Assembly (NCBI GenBank): GCA_050731755.1
Contig: JBOHPP010000114.1
Span: 1-22,811, forward strand
DNA length: 22,811 bases
Reading direction: 5' to 3'
Origin: JBOHPP01 sp050731755
GTDB lineage: Bacteria > Methylomirabilota > Methylomirabilia > Rokubacteriales > CSP1-6
Shown: piece by piece, positions 15,575 through 22,811 of the stretch
Layout of the letters: each line of letters opens with the position of its first letter
How positions within the stretch are numbered: position 1 is the first letter of the stretch
Translations under genes and position numbers: made by a program
Notes under the pieces: model-generated
Databases searched by the model: none
The model's input: only the letters and a program-made list of their open reading frames with translations
What the model was told of the DNA's origin: nothing

Positions 15575-17862
15575 TGAACGAGGTCTTCGGGGCGGATCGG
15601 CAGGCCGGTGATCCTCACGCCGCGCTGGCCCACGGCGTCGGCGACGGCGTTGGCGAGGGCCGCCGGCGCGCCGATCGTGCCGCCCTCGCCCATGCCCTTC
15701 ACGCCGCCGGGGAAGTGCGGCGAGGGCGTCTCCAGGTGGCCGATGACCGGCTCGGGCGCGGCGTCGGCGCGGGGCAGCGCGTAGTCCATCAGCGTCCCGG
15801 TGAGGAGCTGGCCGCCGTCGTCGTAGACCACGCTCTCCAGCAGCGCCTCGCCCAGGCCCTGGCCGACGGCGCCGTGGATCTGTCCCTCGACCAGCAACGG
15901 GTTGATGACCGGGCCACAGTCCTCGACCAGCGCATAGCGCAGGACGCGCACGCGGCCCGTCTCGGGATCGACCTCGACCTGGGCCACGTGGACGGCGCCG
16001 GAGAAGGTCGCGCCCGGTGGATCGAAGTACACCGTTGCCTCCAGCCCCGGCTCCGTGCCGGGCGGCAGGCCGCCGCGCGGCGGCGCGTAGGCGGCGCGCG
16101 CCACTTCGGCGATGGTCACCGCGCGGTCGGGCAACCCCCGCACGTGGGCGCGCCCGTCGTCGACCACCACGTCGTCGGCGCTCGCCTCGAGCAGATGGGC
16201 CGCCAGCGTCGCGATTTTGCGCCGCACGGTCTCGGCGGCCACGCCGGCGGTGCCGGTCAGGGCCACCGCGCCGCGGCTGCCGAAGGTACCGCTGCCCGCC
16301 GGCGCTGCGGCGGTGTCGAGCGTTTGTACGAGTACACGCTCCATGGGCACGCTCAGGCGATCGGCCACGAGCTGGGCCAGCGCCGTGGCGTGGCCCTGGC
16401 CCTGGGAGGGGAAGCTGAGCAAGCAGCGCACTGTGCCGTCGGGCTCGACGCGCACCGTCGCCGCCTCGATGCCGGGCACGTCCTCCATGCCGCGGCCGCG
16501 GAAGACCTCGGCGCCCATGCCGGTGTACTCTGTATAGCAGGCCAGGCCGAGGCCCACGCAGCGCCCGGCGGCGCGCGCGACATCGCGCTCGCGGCGCAGG
16601 CCGTCGTAGTCGGCCAGCGCCAGCGCCTCGGCGAGCGCCTTGGGGAAGTCGCCGCTGTCGTAGGTCAGGCCGCTCGGTGAAGTGACGGGATAGGCCTCGC
16701 GAGGGATGAGGTTGCGACGGCGCATCTCGGCCGGATCGATCCCGGCGCGCTCGGCTACCAGGTCGAGCGTGCGCTCCATCGCGAATGCCCCCATCGTCAT
16801 CCCAACGCCACGGTAGGCGCCCAGCGGCGGCTTGTTGGTCGCCACCGCTACGGCCTCGTAGGCGTAGGCCGGCACGACGTAGGGCCCGGGGAGGATCGAC
16901 GCGCTGCCCAGCGGCTCGAGGGCCTGGGTCACCGGATAGATGTGATAGGCGCCGGCGTCGGAGACGGCACGGGCGCGCAGCGCGAGAATCTTCCCGTCGG
17001 CGTCGGCGGCGAGGGCTACGTTCAGGCGCTGAGCGCGAGCCTGGGAGGCAGCGGCGAGATTCTCGCGCCGCTCCTCGATCCACTTCACCGGCCGGCCCAG
17101 CCGGCGCGCCAGCGCGGCCACGGCCACGTCCTCGGGAAACACGTGCATCTTGAGGCCGAAGCCTCCGCCGACGTCGGGCACCACGACGCGCACGCGCCCG
17201 TCGTCGAGCCCGAGCGCCCTGGCCAGCGCCGTCCTCAACAGGCTCGGCGATTGCGTCGACGCCCAGAGCGTCAGCGTCTCGCCATCCCACTCGGCGATCA
17301 GGCCGCGCGGCTCCAGGGGCGAGGGCGCGCATCGGCCGTGCGTGAACGTCTCGCTGACGACGATGGCCGCCCGGGCGAAGGCCGCGTCGACGTCGCCCTG
17401 GCGCCAGTCACGGCGGAAGAGGATCTGGCCAGCGGCCAGCGCGGCGTCGATGGAGGTCGTCGGCGGCAACGGCATGTAGTCGACGACGACGCGTTCTCGG
17501 CCGTCAGCGGCCGCGTACGGGCTCTCGGCCACGACCGTCGCCACCGCCTCGCCGGCAAAGCGCGCGCGGCCATCGGCCAGCGCCGGCCACGCGGTGGGCG
17601 TGAACCCTCCGCCCACCAGACGGGGCTCGAGGGGGCGGGCCAGCGACCGGATTTCGGCGCCGGTCACGACCGCCACGACGCCCGACACCGCACGAGCACC
17701 GGCGGTGTCGATGCCGCGGATCTCGGCATGAGCGTGGGGGCTCCTGACGAAGCTCACCCAGAGCATGCGCGGCCGCGCGATGTCGTCCACGTAGCGGCCG
17801 CAGCCGCGGAGCAGCCGCGGATCCTCCACGCGCTTGACCCGCGCGCCGGTGAACCGGATCAC
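15571..17862 (-). CDS. Xanthine dehydrogenase/CoxL-family molybdopterin-binding subunit
   Basis: A 763-residue large subunit with the aldehyde oxidase/xanthine dehydrogenase a/b hammerhead at the N-terminus (VKRVEDPRLLRGCGRYVDDI, then VSFVRSPHAHAEIRGID) and the Mo-binding domains after it: PDVGGGFGLKMHVFPED, AYRGVGMTMG (349-358), CLLSFPSQGQGH, EDCGPVINPLLVEGQ, and the C-terminal catalytic Glu726 in GMGEGGTIGAP. The active-site loop AYRGVGM differs from AYRGAGR of form II CoxL and lacks the AYXCSFR of true CO dehydrogenase, so it is a hydroxylase of another substrate. No signal peptide, hence cytoplasmic. The iron-sulfur and FAD subunits it normally needs are not in the operon. GTG 17862 overlaps the upstream stop (GTGA) and its own stop overlaps the ligase start. 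Confidence 0.92.
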   Translation of the reverse strand: MIRFTGARVKRVEDPRLLRGCGRYVDDIARPRMLWVSFVRSPHAHAEIRGIDTAGARAVSGVVAVVTGAEIRSLARPLEPRLVGGGFTPTAWPALADGRARFAGEAVATVVAESPYAAADGRERVVVDYMPLPPTTSIDAALAAGQILFRRDWRQGDVDAAFARAAIVVSETFTHGRCAPSPLEPRGLIAEWDGETLTLWASTQSPSLLRTALARALGLDDGRVRVVVPDVGGGFGLKMHVFPEDVAVAALARRLGRPVKWIEERRENLAAASQARAQRLNVALAADADGKILALRARAVSDAGAYHIYPVTQALEPLGSASILPGPYVVPAYAYEAVAVATNKPPLGAYRGVGMTMGAFAMERTLDLVAERAGIDPAEMRRRNLIPREAYPVTSPSGLTYDSGDFPKALAEALALADYDGLRRERDVARAAGRCVGLGLACYTEYTGMGAEVFRGRGMEDVPGIEAATVRVEPDGTVRCLLSFPSQGQGHATALAQLVADRLSVPMERVLVQTLDTAAAPAGSGTFGSRGAVALTGTAGVAAETVRRKIATLAAHLLEASADDVVVDDGRAHVRGLPDRAVTIAEVARAAYAPPRGGLPPGTEPGLEATVYFDPPGATFSGAVHVAQVEVDPETGRVRVLRYALVEDCGPVINPLLVEGQIHGAVGQGLGEALLESVVYDDGGQLLTGTLMDYALPRADAAPEPVIGHLETPSPHFPGGVKGMGEGGTIGAPAALANAVADAVGQRGVRITGLPIRPEDLVQ

Positions 17863-18851
17863 CCGCGGCTCTTGATCCGGGGCAGGACGTCGCCGGCGAT
17901 GAGCTCGAGCTGCTCGAGGCCCCAGTCCAGCGGATTGAGCACGATCGTGTCGACGCCGCCGTCCAGCGCCTCGAGGCGCGCGCTGATCCGATCGGCCAGC
18001 TCGGGGGCCTCGCCCAGCAGGTAGTAGGTGCGCCAGTAGTCCAGATCCATCCCCGAGTACACCGAGAAGTGCGGGATGGCCGACTCCGGCTTCTCGCCGG
18101 GCTCGAGCACCCAGATGAAGTTCGAGTAGACGCGGCCGATCGTCTTCGGGTCCCGCCCGTACTGCCGCGCGAAGGCTTGCACCTTGGCCCAATCGGCCTT
18201 GACCATCTCCGGCGTCGCCGAGGAGTGGGGCACCCAGGTGTCGGCGTAGCGGGCGATGCGCCGGAGGACGGGATCGATGTTCGTCACCGTCTGCCCGTAG
18301 ACCTTCTCCGAGGGCTGGGTGCCCCCACCGATCCAGATGGGCGGATGTGGCTTCTGGGCCGGCTTGGGATCGATGGTGAGGTCGTGGAAGCGGTAGAACC
18401 GGCCCTCGTAGCTGACGTGGTCGCCCGCCCACAGAGCACGCGCGATCTCGATGCACTCCTCCATGCGCCGGCCGCGCTCCCGGTGAGGCACGCCCATGAG
18501 GGCGAACTCCTCCTCGTGCCAGCCCACGCCGATGCCGAGGATGGAGCGCCCGCCAGAGAGGAGGTCGAACGTGGCCCACTCCTTGGCGAAGTACACGGGG
18601 TTGCGCAGCGGCAGCACCAGCACCATCGTGCCCAGCCGCATGGTGCGCGTCACGCCGGCCAATGCTGACAGGAGTGTGAGAGGCTCCAGCCACGTGCAGG
18701 CGTAGGCGGGCGGCGTGAGCAGCAGGTGGTCGATGCTGACGGCGCAGTCGAAGCCGAGGTCCTCCGCCCGGCGCAGGTAGCGGCCCATCGATTCCAGCGT
18801 CGCCGTGCGGGGCCCCAGCGCGAACGAGGGCAGCCGGAGCCCGTACCTCAT
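17859..18851 (-). CDS. LLM class flavin-dependent oxidoreductase (F420/FMN)
   Basis: A 330-residue TIM-barrel enzyme of the luciferase-like monooxygenase family, in style closest to the F420-dependent actinobacterial/Rokubacterial group. Features: MRYGLRLPSFALGP start, SIDHLLL, RLGTMVLVLPLRNPVYFAKE (barrel strands), the family signature GIGVGWHEEEFALMGVPHRE, RFYRFHDLTIDPKPAQKPHPPIWIGG, and a C-terminal DTIVLNPLDWG. These proteins oxidise or reduce small organic molecules with reduced F420 or FMN in the cytoplasm; cofactor choice cannot be settled here. ATG 18851 overlaps the stop of the DUF1185 gene (ATGA), and its own stop overlaps the next start, so it belongs firmly to the operon. Confidence 0.9.
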   Translation of the reverse strand: MRYGLRLPSFALGPRTATLESMGRYLRRAEDLGFDCAVSIDHLLLTPPAYACTWLEPLTLLSALAGVTRTMRLGTMVLVLPLRNPVYFAKEWATFDLLSGGRSILGIGVGWHEEEFALMGVPHRERGRRMEECIEIARALWAGDHVSYEGRFYRFHDLTIDPKPAQKPHPPIWIGGGTQPSEKVYGQTVTNIDPVLRRIARYADTWVPHSSATPEMVKADWAKVQAFARQYGRDPKTIGRVYSNFIWVLEPGEKPESAIPHFSVYSGMDLDYWRTYYLLGEAPELADRISARLEALDGGVDTIVLNPLDWGLEQLELIAGDVLPRIKSRG

Positions 18852-19420
18852 CGGAGCCCGTCCTCCTTCCTGGCCTCGTCCTTGGTCAGCCCGCCCACGC
18901 GCGCGTGCGGGCGGCCGCCGTCGGTGACCACGATGGCCAGCACGATCTCGCCGGCCCGCGGCGCGTCGGGCACCCGCACCTCCATGGCGTCGTAGTGCGT
19001 TCTCACGAACGCCGCGTCCTTGAAGTGCAGCGGCACGTCGATGGCCGTGCCCGGCCCTCCCGACTTCTTGGCCGAGGGGATGATGGCCTTGCCGCCGCCG
19101 ACGGCGGCCCGGAGTGGGGCGCCGAGCTTGGGATGGAGCAGCGCAGCGGCGTGCTCCAGCTCGCCGTGCTCGCCGACGACGGCCGCCTTGCCGTACGACT
19201 CGGCGGGCGCGCCCAGCGCCTCCGTCGCCTTCTTGGCCAGGAGCGCTCCCAGCTCCTCGCCGGCGTCGATCAACGGCGTGAGCTCGGCGACGAACCGGCC
19301 GGCGAAGGGGTTCTCGATGACGGCCACCGCCGCCGCCTTGCGGATCGGGCGAATGGTCTCCCGGCCGCCATCGCTCAGGGTTTCCTCGACCACGGTCACC
19401 AGCTTGCGGATCTTCACCAT
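18848..19420 (-). CDS. DUF1185 (amino acid synthesis) family protein
   Basis: A 190-residue protein matching the PF06684 "AA_synth" family over its whole length: MVKIRKLVTVVEETLSDGG, NPFAGRFVAELTPLIDAGEE, the highly conserved core YGKAAVVGEHGELEHAAAL plus HPKLGAPLRAAVGGGKAIIP, SAKKSGGPGTAIDVPLHFKD, and AMEVRVPDAPRAGEIV. Structures of the family show a chorismate-mutase-like fold and its exact reaction is not established. AAGGAGAG lies just before ATG 19420, 12 bases after the DUF429 stop. The gene sits between DUF429 and an LLM flavoprotein gene in an operon headed by an enamidase, which argues for a catabolic step, possibly on an amide or ring-opened product, rather than amino acid biosynthesis. 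Confidence 0.9.
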   Translation of the reverse strand: MVKIRKLVTVVEETLSDGGRETIRPIRKAAAVAVIENPFAGRFVAELTPLIDAGEELGALLAKKATEALGAPAESYGKAAVVGEHGELEHAAALLHPKLGAPLRAAVGGGKAIIPSAKKSGGPGTAIDVPLHFKDAAFVRTHYDAMEVRVPDAPRAGEIVLAIVVTDGGRPHARVGGLTKDEARKEDGLR

Positions 19421-19432
19421 GCTCGCTCTCCT

Positions 19433-20236
19433 TCAGCTCATCGGTACCCGCCGCGCCTCCGCGGCCTTGCGGATGCGCAGCCCGTGCTCGTCGTCCACCG
19501 GGATCACGATGTAGCCGCATTCCCCGTCCCCGACGACCCACGACCGCGTCCCCGCCCACCGGAGATGGTAGAGGCCAACGTAGGCGCACACGTAGGCGTC
19601 CAGCTCGTCCTCGACCACATCGAGCGCCGGGTTCGCCTGCGCCTCCGCGAACCGGGCCAGGAGGTCGGCCCAGGCGGAGCTCGACGTGGTCGCCAGCGGC
19701 GGGTCCGCGCTCACGAGTCCCTCGAGGAATGCGAAGAGCCGGCCGAACGCGGCGCGGCGGCTGGCCACCGAACGGCCCCGTTTGCCCTTGTACTTCAGGC
19801 TCCGGTCCAGACCGATGAGAACGACCTGGGCGGGATGCGGGTAGACCTCGATCGCGGCCCGCAGCGGCCCACGACCGATCGCTCCGGGCTGCACGCACAG
19901 CCCGAGACGGTCGGCCAACGTCCAGGCCCGTGGTGGATCGCCGACCAGGGCGAGGTTGGCCGGATAGGGACCGGCCTCCTCACGACGGTAGGCGTCGGCC
20001 ACCACCCGCTCGCACCCGCGGCATCCGCCGGGGTTCGTGACCACGAGCGGCGCGTCGAACGCCACCAGGACGTCGTCGCGTGCGCCCGTGTCGATCCACT
20101 GGACGATCTCGTCGTCGTCGTTGGTGCGGGTGCGTTCCGAGCGCACGACATGGCCGTCCTCGACCTCGCAGAGCCCGGTCCGGCTGCGGCCGTCTTCCCG
20201 GCTGGACCATGCGAGGTCGACGCCGATCACTCGCAC
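19433..20236 (-). CDS. DUF429 domain protein (RNase H-like fold)
   Basis: A 267-residue protein with the DUF429 pattern: an N-terminal beta-strand carrying an acidic residue (VIGVDLAWSS), VAFDAPLVVTNPGGCRGCER, IEVYPHPAQVVLIGLDRSLKYKGKRG, and a C-terminal DVVEDELDAYVCAYVGLYHL with a further acidic cluster. DUF429 proteins are predicted RNase H-fold nucleases of unknown role. GTG 20236 is two bases past the DUF1015 stop; a GTG two codons later (20230) is also possible. Why a putative nuclease sits in a metabolic operon is unclear, and it may be co-transcribed only by position. Confidence 0.85.
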   Translation of the reverse strand: MRVIGVDLAWSSREDGRSRTGLCEVEDGHVVRSERTRTNDDDEIVQWIDTGARDDVLVAFDAPLVVTNPGGCRGCERVVADAYRREEAGPYPANLALVGDPPRAWTLADRLGLCVQPGAIGRGPLRAAIEVYPHPAQVVLIGLDRSLKYKGKRGRSVASRRAAFGRLFAFLEGLVSADPPLATTSSSAWADLLARFAEAQANPALDVVEDELDAYVCAYVGLYHLRWAGTRSWVVGDGECGYIVIPVDDEHGLRIRKAAEARRVPMS

Positions 20237-20237
20237 G

Positions 20238-21473
20238 CTACGCCGCGTCCAGGCGGTGGAAGACCAGACCGTCGAGCAGCTTGGGGTAAAAATGGGTCGA
20301 CTTCTGCGGCAGCAGCTCGCCGCCCTCGACGACCGCCCCCAGCTCCTCAGCCGTGGTCGCCGCGATGAGGAACGCCGCCTGGTATCGTCCCTCGCGGGCC
20401 AGACGAGCCGCTTCGGCCTGGTCCGCGATGTACTCCACGTGCGTTCGCGCGTCGAGCTTGTCGTCGGTGATTTCGAGCAGCGGCCGGAGCAGCCCTTCGT
20501 GCAGGATGGACACCGCCAGCCCGCGCCAGGCCCAGGACGTTCCCGGTGGCCAGGGCAGCCGCGCGAAGGCCTCGTCACGGAGCCGGAACACTTTCGCCTC
20601 GCGTCCGGCCACCACGCCGAGCGCGCGGTTCGTCGGACGAAAACGGATGGGGTCGGCGAGCGGTGTCAGCACGAACCAGGGGGCGGCGGCCCGGGCCAGC
20701 GCCTCCAGCGAGAAGCGCTCGACGCGATGGATCAGCCGGTGGTTCGCGAAGATCGTGAGCCCCGGCGCCTCCAGCGCGCAGAAGGCCATGAGCTTCCAGC
20801 CAGCGTCGCGACGCCGGCGGGCGTATTCCACGGCGGTCTCGTAGCGATGATGGCCATCGGCGATGACGACCGGCCTGGGGGCCATCAGCGCTTGGACGCG
20901 CGCGATCACCTCCGGATCAATGATCCGCCAGAGCCGGTGCAGCTCGCCCTTGAGATCGCGAGCCTCGGCGATAGGCGCGCCGGCCGGCGCCGCCGCGCGC
21001 AGGAGCGCGCCGTCGGGATCGCTCGTCAGCATGAAGAGCAACCCGATGTCGGCGCCGGTCGCCTCCAGCAGCCGCATCCGGTCCTGCTTGGGGCCGGCGT
21101 GCGTACGCTCGTGGGGCCGCACCGCGCCGTCCTTGTAGTCGGTCACCTCGCCCAGGGCGATGAAGCTGGCGCGCGTCACCAGACGGCCGTCCACCGTGTA
21201 TGTCTGGTGATAGGGGTAGATCGCCGGCTCGGCGTCGGGAGCCCACACTCCCTCGGCCAACCAGCCCTCCAGCACTCGGCGGGCGCCCTGGTAGCGGTCA
21301 ACCGCGCTCCCGTTCGGCGGCAGCGTGAGGCGCACGATGTTGTGCGGGCTGAGGGCCAGGAGCTGCTCCTGCGTCTCTCGACTGATCTGGTCGTAGGGCG
21401 GCGCGACGACCGGGGAGAGATCGCGCTTGTCGCCGGCGGCGTAGCGGTAGCCGTGGAAGGGTTCGATCCTCAT
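20238..21473 (-). CDS. DUF1015 family protein
   Basis: A 411-residue protein with the typical DUF1015 features: N-terminal IEPFHGYRYA and SPVVAPPYDQIS, NIVRLTLPPN, the segment VRPHERTHAGPKQDRMRLLE, the conserved histidine-rich site VIADGHHRYETAVEYARRRR (about residues 203-222), and a C-terminal PQKSTHFYPKLLDGLVFHRL that is near-invariant in the family. Length is normal. The biochemical function is not established; the conserved ADGHHRYET suggests a metal- or nucleotide-dependent reaction. It is the second gene of the operon, 12 bases after the enamidase, with AGGA about ten bases before ATG 21473, and directly precedes DUF429. Confidence 0.9.
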   Translation of the reverse strand: MRIEPFHGYRYAAGDKRDLSPVVAPPYDQISRETQEQLLALSPHNIVRLTLPPNGSAVDRYQGARRVLEGWLAEGVWAPDAEPAIYPYHQTYTVDGRLVTRASFIALGEVTDYKDGAVRPHERTHAGPKQDRMRLLEATGADIGLLFMLTSDPDGALLRAAAPAGAPIAEARDLKGELHRLWRIIDPEVIARVQALMAPRPVVIADGHHRYETAVEYARRRRDAGWKLMAFCALEAPGLTIFANHRLIHRVERFSLEALARAAAPWFVLTPLADPIRFRPTNRALGVVAGREAKVFRLRDEAFARLPWPPGTSWAWRGLAVSILHEGLLRPLLEITDDKLDARTHVEYIADQAEAARLAREGRYQAAFLIAATTAEELGAVVEGGELLPQKSTHFYPKLLDGLVFHRLDAA

Positions 21474-21485
21474 GGAAGCATCCTG

Positions 21486-22661
21486 CTAGTGGGCGGCCCC
21501 GCCGGGTCCGTGGCCTTTGACGATTTCGGCCGCCCGCGCCGCCGGCGCGGTGTTGCGGCTTCGGCCGATGACCGGCTGGCCGTCGATCAGCACCATCGAG
21601 ATGCCCGGCAAGTCGCCGGCGGCCAGCGCGCCCAGCGCGTCGCCGGCGATGGAGCCGATGGGCGCGTCGCACACAACCAGGTCGGCCTCCCGGCCCTCGG
21701 CGATCAGCCCCACATCGAGCCGGTAGACCCGCGCGGTGTTGCCGGTGGCGCAGCAGACGGCAGCGGCAGGATCGAGACCGCCGAGACCGGCCAGCAGGCT
21801 CAGCGTCCTCAGAATGCCGAGGGGAATGACGCCGGTGCCCGACGGCGCGTCGTTGCCGAGGATGACGCGGGGCAGCGCCCGCGCCTCCACCGCCGTGCGC
21901 AGGGTGTGCAGCGCGGTCTTGGCGTTGCCGCACTGCACGATCTCCAGCGCCATCTCCGTCGCCACCAGCCGCTCGATCTCCTTCGGCGTCATCGACGTCG
22001 TGCCGCCGTTGATGTGGCCCACCACGTGGGGATTGGCTTCGAGCACCACGTCGGCGTTGATCGGGCTCGAGCCGGCGATCGAGGGTCCACCAGTGTGGAT
22101 GGTCACCGTCATGCCGTGCTGCTTGGCCCAGCGCACCATGGGCGCGGCGTCTTGGCCCGTCCGCACCGAGCCGAGGCCGATCTCGCCCACGAGCTTCACG
22201 CCGGCCGCCGCCATCTCGGCGAAGTCGGTTTCGGTCAAGCCCATCTCGAGGATCGGCGCGCCGGCGTGGACCTTCACTCCGCTCGGCCGGAAGTTCTGGT
22301 AGGCGCGCGTGGCGACGATGGCCAGAGCCTTGAGCCCCACGATGTCCTTGGGCCGGCCCGGCAGGTGGACCTCGCCGGCCGAGATGGCCGTGGTCACGCC
22401 GCCGTTCAGCGCCGAGTCGAGGAAGTCGAACGTGCGCTGGCGCGGCGTGAAGTCCCCAAAGACCGGGTGGACGTGAGAGTCGATCAGGCCCGGCATCACC
22501 GTGGTGCCGTGGGCGTCGATGACGAGGTCGGCGTCCTCGTCGAGCCGGCGGCCAACAGCGGCGATCCGGCCGTCGCGGATCACGATGGAATCACCGTCGA
22601 GGCGCGGCCGCTCGATGTCGCCGCTGACGAGCACGCCGATGTTGCGGACGAGAGTCTTCAT
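21486..22661 (-). CDS. ena: Enamidase-like amidohydrolase
   Basis: A 391-residue metal-dependent amidohydrolase closely resembling enamidase of the nicotinate fermenter Eubacterium barkeri, which opens 1,4,5,6-tetrahydro-6-oxonicotinate to 2-formylglutarate and ammonia. Shared segments: KTLVRNIGVLVSGDI, PGLIDSHVHPVFGDFTPRQR (metal ligands His63 and His65), GGVTTAISAGEVHLPGRPKD, GVKLVGEIGLGSVRTGQDAA (bridging Glu region), TIHTGGPSIAGSSPINADV, VGHINGGTTSM, LEIVQCGNAKTA, ILGNDAPSGTGVIPLGILR (metal-binding Asp) and LIDGQPVIGRSRNTAPAARA. Length and order are complete, so an active enzyme is expected. It is the first gene of the operon, with no visible ribosome-binding site but a promoter directly in front, consistent with a leaderless mRNA. 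The substrate may be another cyclic enamide or lactam. Confidence 0.9.
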   Translation of the reverse strand: MKTLVRNIGVLVSGDIERPRLDGDSIVIRDGRIAAVGRRLDEDADLVIDAHGTTVMPGLIDSHVHPVFGDFTPRQRTFDFLDSALNGGVTTAISAGEVHLPGRPKDIVGLKALAIVATRAYQNFRPSGVKVHAGAPILEMGLTETDFAEMAAAGVKLVGEIGLGSVRTGQDAAPMVRWAKQHGMTVTIHTGGPSIAGSSPINADVVLEANPHVVGHINGGTTSMTPKEIERLVATEMALEIVQCGNAKTALHTLRTAVEARALPRVILGNDAPSGTGVIPLGILRTLSLLAGLGGLDPAAAVCCATGNTARVYRLDVGLIAEGREADLVVCDAPIGSIAGDALGALAAGDLPGISMVLIDGQPVIGRSRNTAPAARAAEIVKGHGPGGAAH

Positions 22662-22669
22662 GGCGCCCG

Positions 22670-22698
22670 ATTCTGTCAGATGGGCCAGCAGGTGGCAA
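22670..22698 (-). promoter_or_regulatory. Predicted promoter of the enamidase operon (leaderless)
   Basis: On the minus strand TTGCCA (22698-22693, 5 of 6) and CAGAAT (22675-22670, 4 of 6) are separated by 17 bases. Transcription about seven bases past the -10 falls at 22662-22663, one or two bases before the ATG at 22661, and no Shine-Dalgarno sequence is seen, so the mRNA would be leaderless. The rest of 22662-22811 holds no gene. Confidence 0.5.
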
Positions 22699-22811
22699 CC
22701 GCGCCCCCGTCGTTCGTGAGCGCCGGTGACGAGACCGGGCGGGCGGCGCAGGGTCCAGCCCCGTGGGCCGGCGCCGTGGGACCCCCTCGTCCCGTCCGCA
22801 GCCCGCAGGGC

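Noticed and set aside
14015..17332. Single very long frame joining the ligase to part of the molybdenum-subunit region
   Set aside because: Only the part from 15574 downstream is real; the upstream portion is an out-of-frame shadow of the molybdenum subunit, and an ATGA overlap defines the true start.
15571..17862. Calling the molybdenum subunit CO dehydrogenase CoxL
   Set aside because: The CO-specific loop AYXCSFR is absent and no CoxM or CoxS gene is adjacent.
1..22811. CRISPR array, tRNA, rRNA, phage or origin
   Set aside because: No regularly spaced repeats, no tRNA-like cloverleaf, no rRNA conserved segments and no phage structural genes were noticed on reading both strands.

Overview
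GC-rich bacterial DNA with tightly packed genes, mostly periplasmic quinone- and metal-dependent oxidation. No ribosomal or phylogenetic marker is present. The style (two PQQ dehydrogenases, molybdenum hydroxylases, an F420-type LLM flavoprotein, GTG starts, ATGA/GTGA overlaps) fits an uncultured soil bacterium of the Rokubacteria/Methylomirabilota kind, but that is inference.

Left edge (minus strand): the start of a PQQ biosynthesis operon. It has a good promoter, the 32-residue PqqA precursor with its Glu16/Tyr20 pair, a long intercistronic hairpin, then pqqB running off the window. A separate FMN reductase gene lies next to it on the same strand.

Middle (plus strand, 1640-14005): an IorAB-like Mo/[2Fe-2S] oxidoreductase pair ending in a hairpin; a Rieske protein; a first PQQ dehydrogenase; a small exported protein; a decayed stretch (possible transposase tail, two copies of a TonB 3' end, a frameshifted ThuA-like tail) around a secreted alpha/beta hydrolase; then a second PQQ dehydrogenase overlapping a gene that fuses a family-3 solute-binding domain to a c-type cytochrome. 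Both dehydrogenases carry the Asp-x-Asp signature of lanthanide-dependent enzymes and lack the usual adjacent cysteine pair.

Right (minus strand, 22661-14015): seven genes, six junctions overlapping or within 12 bases, read from a probable leaderless promoter: enamidase, DUF1015, DUF429, DUF1185 (amino acid synthesis family), LLM oxidoreductase, CoxL/XdhA-type Mo-binding subunit, acyl-CoA ligase. Enamidase with a molybdenum hydroxylase, a flavoprotein and a CoA ligase suggests degradation of an N-heterocycle or cyclic amide. This operon meets the fusion gene tail to tail with only nine bases between stops.

Together the window supplies a PQQ cofactor pathway, two likely lanthanide quinoproteins, candidate electron acceptors (fused cytochrome, Rieske protein), and a candidate undescribed catabolic operon.
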